DNA of 15,321 nt from CAZUHK01 sp964620345 (GTDB lineage Bacteria > Planctomycetota > Phycisphaerae > Phycisphaerales > Zrk34), in assembly GCA_964620345.1 (NCBI GenBank), contig CAZUHK010000058.1, forward strand, positions 1 through 15,321, read 5' to 3'. Positions 5,889-12,509 of the stretch are shown here, one piece after another (within the stretch, counting starts at the first letter, position 1; every line of letters starts with the position of its first letter). A program made the translations under genes and the position numbers. The notes under the pieces are model-generated. The model was not told the DNA's origin. It saw only the letters and a list, made by a program, of their open reading frames with translations, and searched no databases.

Positions 5889-6978
5889 TTTTCTTCAGAA
5901 AACCCCCGTGCTTTTCGCCTTTGCTTCGCACCGCCCCGATCATCATCACCGCCCCGGCGATCACCATCATGCTGCTGAGCAGTTGGACACGGGTGATGCC
6001 GATCAGCCAGTATTCCTGGTTCATCGATGCCGGGTCGGGCACGCGGGTGGTTTCGTTGACGATGCGCACCGTGCCGTAGACCAGCAGGAACCACGCGCTG
6101 ATCACCGCGGTCTTGCGGGGCCGCAGCCAGACGATGGCGAGCACGATGAAGACCATGACGCCTTCGAGCAGCGCCGCGTACAGCGGCCAGGGATGGCGCG
6201 GCTCGAGCAGGGGGCGCAGCAGGTCGGCGACCTGATCGCCCAGTGGATTGTTCCGCTGGACAATCGCGACGATGCGGTGCAGCGCCGGCTGCAGCCAGCC
6301 GATCTGCTGCGGATCGACGCCCGCGGCCAGGGCGTTTCGCAAGCTATCGCCGGTGACCTGCATGCCCAGGTTCGCCGGGCCGATCGCGTCGAGCACGGGC
6401 GCGAGCTGATCGAGCTTTTCGGGGTGATCGGCCGGCCAGTCGTACATCGCCTGGGGGAACTTCACCGCCCAGGGCAGGTCGGCCGAGGCGGCGCGGCCGA
6501 ACAGCTCGCCGTTGATGAAGTTGGCCGTGCGCCCCGCGGCGATGCCGATGCCGCTGACCAGCGCGCACAAGTCCAGCAGGTGCATCGGGTGCAGCTTGTA
6601 TTTGCGGGCGTACCAGAGCGACGCGGCGATGATGCCCAGGATCCCCCCGTGGCTGGCCATGCCCCCGCGGTGTACCGCGAGCACGCCCCAGAACGGTGGA
6701 TCGGCGGTGAACTCGGCCAACAGCGATTGATCGTAGAACAGGCAGTAGCCCAGCCGACCGCCGACCACCGTGCCGATCGCCGCGAGGAAGACGAAGTCGG
6801 CCACCTGCTGCGTATTCATCGGCGTCAGCCGGCGTTTGGCCATCCACCACAGCAGCGCGTAGGCCGCGACGAAGCCGGTGATGTACGAAAGCCCGTACCA
6901 ACGCAGCCCGCCGCCATCCCACAACTCGATGGCGAACGGATCGATGCGGTGAAGATAAGTCGCGGCCGTGACGATCAT
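5872..6978 (-). CDS. lgt: Prolipoprotein diacylglyceryl transferase
   Basis: Lgt transfers diacylglycerol from phosphatidylglycerol to the lipobox cysteine of prelipoproteins, the first step of lipoprotein maturation at the inner membrane. The 368-residue product starts MIVTAATYLHRIDPFAIEL, as family members do. It carries GGRLGYCLFYD (73-83), HRGGMASHGGILG (103-115, with the essential-type His110), the signature GRTANFINGELFGR (149-162, Arg150), RHPWPLYAALLEG (261-273) and YGTVRIVNETTRVPD (301-315, Arg305). These match the catalytic segments of E. coli Lgt around His103, Arg143 and Arg239. The stretch between the signature and RHP (about 163-260) is much longer than usual. ATG 6978 is chosen because AAGGGG lies 5 nt upstream and the N-terminus fits; a GTG at 7059 is in frame. 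The last residues come from the heptamer repeat. Confidence 0.96.
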   Translation of the reverse strand: MIVTAATYLHRIDPFAIELWDGGGLRWYGLSYITGFVAAYALLWWMAKRRLTPMNTQQVADFVFLAAIGTVVGGRLGYCLFYDQSLLAEFTADPPFWGVLAVHRGGMASHGGILGIIAASLWYARKYKLHPMHLLDLCALVSGIGIAAGRTANFINGELFGRAASADLPWAVKFPQAMYDWPADHPEKLDQLAPVLDAIGPANLGMQVTGDSLRNALAAGVDPQQIGWLQPALHRIVAIVQRNNPLGDQVADLLRPLLEPRHPWPLYAALLEGVMVFIVLAIVWLRPRKTAVISAWFLLVYGTVRIVNETTRVPDPASMNQEYWLIGITRVQLLSSMMVIAGAVMMIGAVRSKGEKHGGFLKKMTNDE

Positions 6979-6984
6979 CGTGGC

Positions 6985-6998
6985 CCCTTGCGCAAGGG
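6985..6998 (-). promoter_or_regulatory. Palindrome covering the lgt ribosome binding site
   Basis: CCCTTGCGCAAGGG is a perfect 14-bp palindrome just before lgt. On the minus strand its second half is part of the AAGGGG ribosome binding site, so in RNA a small hairpin could hide that site. This might tune Lgt translation. The loop would be very short (effective stem about five pairs), so the effect may be weak. Confidence 0.35.
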
Positions 6999-7047
6999 AA
7001 GTCGCTAATTTCCGCGAATCGCTGCTGGAACGCAAACCGTCGCCCGT

Positions 7048-7053
7048 TAAGCT
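7048..7053 (+). promoter_or_regulatory. -10-like hexamer for the MetE-core gene
   Basis: TAAGCT ends 27 nt before ATG 7081. CAGGA at 7069-7073 gives a ribosome binding site 7 nt from the ATG. The -35 region shows only CTGGAA at 17-nt spacing. Confidence 0.4.
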
Positions 7054-7080
7054 GTTCACTCACCGCAACAGGAAAAACCC

Positions 7081-8094
7081 ATGGCCAATCACACGATCAA
7101 GACCACCGTCGTCGGTTCCTACCCTGTGCCCGACTGGCTCGCGGCCCTGCCCAGCGAGCAGGCGCTGATCGACGCGACGACCGTCGTGATGGACACCCAG
7201 CGGCGCGCGGGCATCGATGTGGTCGCCGATGGCGAACTGTACCGCTTCGATGTCAACCATCCGGACACCAACGGGATGATCGAGTACTTCATCCGCCCGA
7301 TGTCGGGCATCCGCAGCGCCGTGACGCGGGCCGACATCGAGCGGTTTTCGCGGATCAAGGGCATGGGCTTTCGCGCCAAGCCGGCCGGCGTGGTCGAAGA
7401 GGCGATCGGCGAGGGCACGCTGAACCTGCCCAGCGACTACCGCCGGGCGCGGGCGTGTACCGATGCGCCGCTGAAGTTCACGCTCACCGGCCCGCACATG
7501 CTCAGCAAGACGCTGATGGATCAGCACTACAACGACCCGGGAGCATTGGCGATCGCGCTGGGCGAGGCGCTGGCGCCGCAGGTGGCGCCCATCGACGCCG
7601 ACGTGCTTCAGGTCGATGAGGCGAACATCCCCGGCTCGCCCGATGAAGGCGACTGGGCCGCCGAGGCGATCAACCAGATCCTCGACGCCGCGACCAACGC
7701 CAAGCGCAAGGCCGTGCACATCTGCTTTGGCAACTACGGCGGGCAGTCGATCCAGAAAGGCGCGTGGGACAAGCTGCTGGGCTTCATGAACGCCCTGCAC
7801 GCCGACCACTTCGTGATGGAGTTCGCCCACCGCGGGTACGAGGAGCTGGCGCACTTCCGCGATGGGTTGGACGAGCGCAAGTCGATCGGCCTGGGGGTGA
7901 TCGACATCAAGACGAACATCGTTGAGACGGCCGAGGACGTGGCGCGGCGGATCGAAGAGGCGGTGAAGATCGTCGGCGAGGGCCGCATCGGCTGGGTGCA
8001 TCCGGACTGCGGGTTCTGGATGCTCAAGCGATCGGTCGCCGACCGCAAGATCGCCGCGATCGTGGCCGGGCGGGACCTGTTCGAAGGCAGGTGA
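7081..8094 (+). CDS. MetE C-terminal-domain methyltransferase (zinc-thiol type)
   Basis: A 337-residue TIM-barrel protein equal to the catalytic C-terminal half of cobalamin-independent methionine synthase, which methylates a zinc-bound thiol. The zinc ligands can be read directly: His213 and Cys215 in VHICFGNYGG, Glu247 in FVMEFAHRG, and Cys310 in HPDCGFWML, matching His641/Cys643/Glu665/Cys726 of E. coli MetE. VVGSYPVP (10-17) and LQVDEANIPG (176-185) are the other typical segments. The N-terminal half that grips polyglutamyl-folate in full MetE is absent. Known single-domain relatives include folate-independent methionine synthases and epoxyalkane:coenzyme M transferases, so both the methyl donor and the thiol are open. 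It is followed by TIM-barrel and enolase-family genes on the same strand, which could point to a catabolic role instead. Confidence 0.85.
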   Translation: MANHTIKTTVVGSYPVPDWLAALPSEQALIDATTVVMDTQRRAGIDVVADGELYRFDVNHPDTNGMIEYFIRPMSGIRSAVTRADIERFSRIKGMGFRAKPAGVVEEAIGEGTLNLPSDYRRARACTDAPLKFTLTGPHMLSKTLMDQHYNDPGALAIALGEALAPQVAPIDADVLQVDEANIPGSPDEGDWAAEAINQILDAATNAKRKAVHICFGNYGGQSIQKGAWDKLLGFMNALHADHFVMEFAHRGYEELAHFRDGLDERKSIGLGVIDIKTNIVETAEDVARRIEEAVKIVGEGRIGWVHPDCGFWMLKRSVADRKIAAIVAGRDLFEGR

Positions 8095-8104
8095 GTTGGT
8101 GTGG

Positions 8105-8110
8105 TACGCT
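8105..8110 (+). promoter_or_regulatory. -10-like hexamer for the TIM-barrel gene
   Basis: TACGCT lies 10 nt after the MetE-core stop and 36 nt before ATG 8147. The ribosome binding site AAGGAG (8131-8136) follows, 10 nt from the ATG. Confidence 0.35.
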
Positions 8111-8146
8111 GTGGCCTCGAGGCGAACACCAAGGAGCAGCAACGCG

Positions 8147-8947
8147 ATGAAATACGCCTTCATGAGTTCCAGTGCGCCCGACTACACGCTGGATGAACTG
8201 ATCGCCGCGGCGAAGCGGTACGGTTACGCGGGCATCGAGCCGCGCATCGAGTGGAAGCACGGCCACGGCATCGAGCCGACCGCCTCGGCCGATCAGCGGG
8301 CGAAGATCAAGCAGACCTTCGCCGACAGCGGTATCGCCCACTGCTGTCTGGCGACCGGGTGTCGGTACAGCGATCCGGAAACCCGCGACGAGCAGATCAC
8401 CCACACGCGCACCACGATCGACCTCGCCGCCGACACCGGCGCGCCGCGGCTGCGTGTGTTCGGCGGGCAACTGGCCGAGGGCGTGGATCGCGAGCGGGCG
8501 ATCGACCTGGTCGCCGATGCGCTCAAGCGGGTGGCCGACCACGCGGCCGAGCGCGGCGTCAGCGTCTGCCTGGAAACCCACGATGCCTGGTGCGACCCCG
8601 ACCACGTCGCCGCCGTGATGCAGCGCGTCGATCACGAAGCGATCGCGATCAACTGGGACGTGCTGCACACCCAGCGCGTGGCCAACCACAGCCCGGCCCG
8701 GGCGTGGGCGAAGCTCAAAACGTGGACCCGGCACACCCACGTGCACGACGACCTGGCCAAGCCCGACGGGCTGAACTCCATGCCCATGGGCGAGGGCAAC
8801 GTCGATCACCGCGCCATCATCAAGCTGCTCAACGCCGACGGCTTCGACGGTTTCTTGAGCGGCGAGTGGATCAACTGGCAACCCCCGGAAGTCCACCTGC
8901 CCCGCGAGATCGAACGCATGCAGGCCTACGAAGCGGAACTCGCGTAA
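8147..8947 (+). CDS. Xylose-isomerase-like TIM barrel (sugar isomerase/epimerase)
   Basis: A 266-residue protein of the AP-endonuclease-2/xylose-isomerase-like fold, the family of many sugar phosphate isomerases, epimerases and dehydratases such as IolE. Metal ligands visible in order: Glu143 in VCLETHD, Asp171 and His174 in INWDVLHT, the cluster HTHVHD (196-201), and Glu240 in LSGEW. The GEGNVDH segment (215-221) is the usual loop before the last strands. The exact substrate cannot be told. I chose ATG 8147 because AAGGAG is 10 nt upstream and the sequence begins with a proper first strand (MKYAFMSSS); an earlier GTG at 8096 would add a poorly conserved extension. It lies between the MetE-core and enolase-family genes, and a shared carbohydrate or acid-sugar route is a reasonable guess only. 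Confidence 0.87.
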   Translation: MKYAFMSSSAPDYTLDELIAAAKRYGYAGIEPRIEWKHGHGIEPTASADQRAKIKQTFADSGIAHCCLATGCRYSDPETRDEQITHTRTTIDLAADTGAPRLRVFGGQLAEGVDRERAIDLVADALKRVADHAAERGVSVCLETHDAWCDPDHVAAVMQRVDHEAIAINWDVLHTQRVANHSPARAWAKLKTWTRHTHVHDDLAKPDGLNSMPMGEGNVDHRAIIKLLNADGFDGFLSGEWINWQPPEVHLPREIERMQAYEAELA

Positions 8948-8952
8948 GCCGA

Positions 8953-9035
8953 ACACCACGGAGGCACGGAGCAGACAGAGCCGCGGAGAAGATGCTCTCT
9001 TGTTCCCGCCCCCGTGCCTCGGTGTCGCTCTGTGG
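8953..9035. repeat. CACGGAGGCACGG-type inverted repeat
   Basis: The gap between the TIM-barrel and enolase-family genes contains ACACC (8953-8957) plus GAGGCACGG (8961-8969), matched by CCGTGCCTC (9012-9020) and GGTGT (9021-9025). This gives a 14-bp stem with a 3-nt bulge. GAGCA (8969-8973) and TGCTC (8993-8997) allow a second fold inside. The purine-rich wording of the left arm (GGAGGCACGGAGCAGACAGAG) is typical of short repeats scattered in planctomycete gaps. It may act as a terminator; no U-tract follows. Confidence 0.7.
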
Positions 9036-9041
9036 TAGTCT
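9036..9041 (+). promoter_or_regulatory. -10-like hexamer, leaderless type, enolase-family gene
   Basis: TAGTCT is followed by exactly 6 nt (TCAAAC) and then ATG 9048. No ribosome binding site is possible in that space, so the transcript probably begins at or next to the ATG. Confidence 0.5.
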
Positions 9042-9047
9042 TCAAAC

Positions 9048-10502
9048 ATGTCGATCACGGTCAAACAGTTTGACCTGCACGTGGCGAACCTTCGCACCCG
9101 GATGCCGTTCCGGTACGGCATCGCGACGCTGACGGCGGTGCCGCACCTGTTCGTGCGCGTCGTGTGCGATGTGAACGGCACGAGCGCGACGGGCCTCGCG
9201 GCCGACGTGCTGCCGCCCAAGTGGTTCAAGAAGGATCCCGATCAGCCGTACCGCGAGGAGGTGGCCGAGCAGTTGCACGTGATCGAGAGCGCGTGCGGCT
9301 TCGCCGAACAGATCGGCGAATGCCAGAGCGTGTTCGACCTGTGGCAGCAGGTGCACGCCCAGCAGGTGCAGTGGGCGAGCCGGCAGGGCTACCCGCCACT
9401 GCTGTTCAACTTCGGCGTGTCGCTGCTGGAGCGCGCGGCGATCGATGCGTGGTGCCGCGGCTTGGGCACGACCTTCGCCGCGGCCGTGGCCGACAACGCG
9501 CTGGGCATCCGCCTGGGCGAGATTCACCGGCACTTGGCCGACGTCGCCCCGGCCGACCTGCTGCCGGCCGAGCCGCTGACCCGACTGCACCTGCGCCACA
9601 CGGTCGGTCTGGGCGATCCGCTGACCGACGATGAGATCGCCGACGACGAGCGCTGCGACGATGGGCTGGCTCAGTCGCTGGCCGCGTCGATCGGGGCCTA
9701 CGGTCTGACCCACTTCAAGCTGAAACTGGCCGGGGACATCGAGCGCGACGTCCAGCGGTTGTCGCGCATCGCCGCGGTGATCGACGCGGCTTGCGACGGT
9801 GATTACCGCTTCACGCTCGACGGCAACGAGAACTACCACGCCGTCGAGCCGTTCGCCGAACTGTGGGCGCGCCTGATCGCCGAGCCGGCGCTGAGCGGTT
9901 TTCTGTCGCGCCTGATCGCGGTCGAACAGCCGCTGCACCGCGACACGGCGCTGACCGGTGAGACGGCCGAGGCGTTGGAAGATTGGGCCGATCGGCCGCC
10001 GATGATCATCGACGAGTCGGACGCGATGCTCAATTCGCTCGGCGAGGCGCTGGACGCCGGCTACGTCGGCACCAGCCACAAGAACTGCAAGGGCGTGATC
10101 AAGGGCATCGTGCATGCCTGCGAGATCGAACACCGCCGACGCGAGCGGCCGGATGAAACGTTCATCCTCACCGGCGAGGATCTGACGAACGTCGGCCCGG
10201 TGGCGCTGCTGCAGGACCTGGCCGCGATGGCCGTGCTTGGCATCGACCACGTCGAGCGCAACGGCCAGCACTACTACCGAGGCGTGGCCCACCTGCGGCG
10301 CGACACGCAGGACGCGCTGGTGCAGCGGCACGGCGACCTGTACCGGATGCACCCCGCCGGCTTCGCCACGCTCAAGGTCGAAGCCGGGCGGATCGGCACG
10401 CGGTCGGTCATCGCCGCGCCGTTCGGCTACGCGCTCGCCTTCGACCCGGCCGCGTTCACGCCGATCGATCTGTGGTCGTTCGATTCGCTGGAGCTGGATT
10501 AG
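9048..10502 (+). CDS. Enolase-superfamily enzyme (mandelate racemase/muconate lactonizing type)
   Basis: A 484-residue enzyme of the enolase superfamily, whose members remove a proton next to a carboxylate and hold the enolate on Mg2+. The capping domain starts with FRYGIATLTAVPHLFVRV (21-38). The barrel shows the KxK base pair Lys224 and Lys226 (HFKLKLAGD), metal ligands Asp258 (FTLDGNENY), Glu293 (AVEQPLHRD) and Asp322 or Glu323 (IIDESD), and a lysine on the next strand in GTSHKNCKG (Lys345 or Lys348). Lys on both faces resembles the muconate-lactonizing subgroup rather than mandelate racemase, which uses Asp-His. It is about 100 residues longer than most relatives, with extra sequence at about 55-115 and 360-420. 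The substrate is unknown. The start has no ribosome binding site but sits 6 nt after a -10-like hexamer. Confidence 0.87.
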   Translation: MSITVKQFDLHVANLRTRMPFRYGIATLTAVPHLFVRVVCDVNGTSATGLAADVLPPKWFKKDPDQPYREEVAEQLHVIESACGFAEQIGECQSVFDLWQQVHAQQVQWASRQGYPPLLFNFGVSLLERAAIDAWCRGLGTTFAAAVADNALGIRLGEIHRHLADVAPADLLPAEPLTRLHLRHTVGLGDPLTDDEIADDERCDDGLAQSLAASIGAYGLTHFKLKLAGDIERDVQRLSRIAAVIDAACDGDYRFTLDGNENYHAVEPFAELWARLIAEPALSGFLSRLIAVEQPLHRDTALTGETAEALEDWADRPPMIIDESDAMLNSLGEALDAGYVGTSHKNCKGVIKGIVHACEIEHRRRERPDETFILTGEDLTNVGPVALLQDLAAMAVLGIDHVERNGQHYYRGVAHLRRDTQDALVQRHGDLYRMHPAGFATLKVEAGRIGTRSVIAAPFGYALAFDPAAFTPIDLWSFDSLELD

Positions 10503-10530
10503 CCACGAAGCGACACAGTCGCCTCGTGGC
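10502..10530 (+). terminator. Hairpin at the enolase-family stop codon
   Basis: GCCACGA (10502-10508) and TCGTGGC (10524-10530) form a 7-bp stem. An A-C mismatch follows, then GCGAC and GTCGC pair around loop ACA. The stem begins at the last base of the TAG stop. It is followed by AAAAACTCG rather than a U-tract, so it is not a textbook intrinsic terminator. It resembles a short member of the CCACGAAG repeat family. Confidence 0.6.
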
Positions 10531-10544
10531 AAAAACTCGTTTCT

Positions 10545-10550
10545 TACCAT
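10545..10550 (+). promoter_or_regulatory. -10-like hexamer, leaderless type, photolyase gene
   Basis: TACCAT is followed by 5 nt (CTGCC) and ATG 10556, leaving no room for a ribosome binding site. A leaderless transcript is expected. Confidence 0.5.
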
Positions 10551-10555
10551 CTGCC

Positions 10556-12103
10556 ATGGCGAAACCGATTCGTCATCTCGTGCTGGTGCTGGGCGATCAA
10601 CTCGACGCGGGGTCCGCGGCGTTTGACGGGTTCGATCGCCGCCGCGACGCGGTGTGGATGGCCGAGGTGTTCGAGGAGGCCGCGCACGTGTGGTCGACCA
10701 AGGCGCGGATCGCGATGTTCTTCGCCGCGATGCGCCACTTCCGCCGGACGCTGCGCGACGAAGGGGCCACCGTTCACTATCACCAGCTCGACCGGCGCGA
10801 CCATGCCAGCACGTTCGCCTCGCGGCTCGAGCAGACCGTGGGCGACACGCGGCCCGACAAGCTCATCGTCGTGCAGCCGGGCGAATGGCGCGTGCACGAG
10901 GCGCTGAAGGATCGGGCGAAGCGGCTGGGCGTCGAGCTGGTGATCCGCGAAGACCGCCACTTCATCTGCTCGCCGGAGCAATTCGACGACTGGGCCGCGG
11001 GCCGCGAGCAGCTTCGGCTCGAATACTTCTACCGCGAGATGCGCCGCAAGCGCGGCGTGCTCATGGACGGCGACCACCCCGTCGGCGGCGAATGGAACTA
11101 CGACAAAGCCAATCGCGCGAGCTTCACCGCCGCCGGCCCGGGCCTGGTGCCCGAGCCGATGTCGTTCAACCCCGACAAGATCACCCGCGAGGTGATCGAC
11201 CTGGTCAACACCGCGTTCGCCTCGCACCCCGGCACGCTCGACGACTTCGACTGGCCCGTCACGCGGGCGCAGGCCCGGCGGGCGTTGAGCGACTTCATCG
11301 CCAAGCGCCTGCCGCGCTTCGGCGACGTGCAGGATGCGATGTGGACCGATCGGCCGTACCTGTATCACGCCCGGCTCAGCGCCGCGTTGAACCTGCACCT
11401 GCTGGACCCGCGCGAGGCGATCGACGCGGCCGAGCGGGCGTACCGCGACGGCCACGCCCCGCTCAACGCCGCCGAGGGCTTCATCCGCCAACTGCTGGGC
11501 TGGCGCGAGTACGTGCGCGGCGTGTACTGGCGCTACATGCCCGGCTACCTCGACCGCAACACGCTCGGCGCCGACCGCGACCTGCCCGATTTCTACTGGA
11601 CCGCCGACACCGATATGCGATGCCTGCGCGAAACGATCAGCCAGACGCTGCGCTACGGCTACGCCCATCACATTCAGCGATTGATGGTCACCGGCCTGTT
11701 CGCCCTGCTGGCCGGGGTCGATCCCCGCAGGGTGCATCGGTGGTACCTCGCGGTTTACGTTGATGCGGTCGAGTGGGCGGAGCTGCCCAACGTGCTGGGC
11801 ATGAGCCAGTACGCCGACGGCGGGGTGATGGCCTCCAAGCCCTACGCCGCGACGGGCAAGTACATCGATCGCATGAGCAACTATTGCAAACACTGCCGCT
11901 TCGACCCGGCCAAAGCCACCGGCGACGATGCGTGCCCGTTCACCACGCTCTACTGGGATTTTCTCCAGCGGCACCGCGACACGCTTGCCGGCAACAACCG
12001 CATGACGATGCAACTGAAGAACCTCGGCCGCAAGGACGCCGAGCAACTGCGCGCCATCCGCAACCGGGCCGACCACCTCCGCGCCCGCGACTTCGGCGTT
12101 TAG
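10556..12103 (+). CDS. FeS-type bacterial (6-4) photolyase/cryptochrome
   Basis: A 515-residue flavoprotein of the FeS-BCP group (PhrB/CryPro type), annotated in databases as cryptochrome/photolyase-related protein. Agrobacterium PhrB repairs (6-4) photoproducts using light and FAD and holds a [4Fe-4S] cluster. The four cluster cysteines here are 356, 444, 447 and 460; their spacings (88, 3, 13) equal those of PhrB Cys350, 438, 441 and 454. The N-terminal Rossmann domain starts RHLVLVLGDQLD. The FAD domain carries YGYAHHIQRLMVTGLFALL (367-385), with the two histidines (371, 372) needed for (6-4) repair in the family, and WYLAVYVDAVEWAELPNVLGMS (396-417). ATG 10556 is preferred since LVLVLGDQ must follow closely and a -10-like hexamer ends 5 nt upstream. 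A structured repeat begins two bases after the stop. Confidence 0.95.
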   Translation: MAKPIRHLVLVLGDQLDAGSAAFDGFDRRRDAVWMAEVFEEAAHVWSTKARIAMFFAAMRHFRRTLRDEGATVHYHQLDRRDHASTFASRLEQTVGDTRPDKLIVVQPGEWRVHEALKDRAKRLGVELVIREDRHFICSPEQFDDWAAGREQLRLEYFYREMRRKRGVLMDGDHPVGGEWNYDKANRASFTAAGPGLVPEPMSFNPDKITREVIDLVNTAFASHPGTLDDFDWPVTRAQARRALSDFIAKRLPRFGDVQDAMWTDRPYLYHARLSAALNLHLLDPREAIDAAERAYRDGHAPLNAAEGFIRQLLGWREYVRGVYWRYMPGYLDRNTLGADRDLPDFYWTADTDMRCLRETISQTLRYGYAHHIQRLMVTGLFALLAGVDPRRVHRWYLAVYVDAVEWAELPNVLGMSQYADGGVMASKPYAATGKYIDRMSNYCKHCRFDPAKATGDDACPFTTLYWDFLQRHRDTLAGNNRMTMQLKNLGRKDAEQLRAIRNRADHLRARDFGV

Positions 12104-12104
12104 C

Positions 12105-12218
12105 GCATCTTTCGGTGACCCGTAGTGGGTGCCACACCTTGTCCCGAAGGGCAAGGGGTGAGGGGCGTCCGCACCGGCGCACACCTTGCCGCTGAAGCGG
12201 ACAAGGTGTGGCGCCCAC
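12105..12218. repeat. Double-hairpin intergenic repeat, copy B
   Basis: The 114-nt partner of the element at 2260-2372, starting two bases after the photolyase stop. The outer arms are GTGGGTGCCACACCTTGTCC (12125-12144) and its partner (12199-12218), 20 pairs with a single T-G. Inside are two hairpins built on the same word: CACACCTTG(T)CCC-GAA-GGGCAAGG at the left and CACACCTTG-CCGCT-GA-AGCGG-(A)-CAAGGTGTG at the right. The whole can therefore refold between one long stem and two tandem hairpins. Only the first 57 nt and the last 14 nt are closely shared with copy A; the middle differs. This pattern fits a mobile or copied palindromic element. Confidence 0.88.
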
Positions 12219-12497
12219 CAGACGCGACGCAACGCTGCAATCTGCTCTAGCGACGGGTTCCCGGAAACACTTGCGACCATTGCACACAGCGGCGACGGAC
12301 AGACAGAGGCACAAAAGGCATTTCTGTTTTGCGGCCGTCCGTGCATCCGGGGCCGCCCGGGCGCGGCGGTGGTGCGCCTCGTGCGTTGCCTGCCGATCGT
12401 CGCTGGCACGGCGCGGGAAACAGCGTCGGGCGATCCTCCGCCCGAACGACCTGCTGCCGAAGCGGCTTCGGCAGAGGCCCCGCCGCAACGCATCCCG
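12219..12497. other. Non-coding gap before the cytosine deaminase gene
   Basis: About 280 nt without a convincing gene; open frames here have no coding-like protein. It holds ACGGAC (12295-12300) facing GTCCGT (12337-12342) around a CACAAAA/TTTTGC core, which looks like a worn copy of the CACGGAGGCACGG-type repeat. Two tight hairpins follow: TCGGGCG/CGCCCGA at 12426-12445 (7 bp, 6-nt loop) and CTGCCGAAGC/GCTTCGGCAG at 12454-12474 (stem with one central base). Neither is followed by a U-tract. They could be repeat remnants or the end of an untranslated transcript. Confidence 0.5.
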
Positions 12498-12503
12498 TAG
12501 AAT
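12498..12503 (+). promoter_or_regulatory. -10-like hexamer, leaderless type, deaminase gene
   Basis: TAGAAT, five of six matches to TATAAT, is followed by 6 nt (CGTTCC) and ATG 12510. A leaderless transcript is expected. Confidence 0.55.
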
Positions 12504-12509
12504 CGTTCC

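Noticed and set aside
5821..7008. 395-codon plus-strand frame opposite lgt
   Set aside because: Lgt on the other strand carries all catalytic motifs. This frame has none and starts inside the heptamer repeat.
6979..7080. A shared regulator for divergent lgt and the MetE-core gene
   Set aside because: Apart from the palindrome at the lgt binding site and a -10-like hexamer for the MetE-core gene, I saw no symmetric motif or riboswitch-like fold between them.
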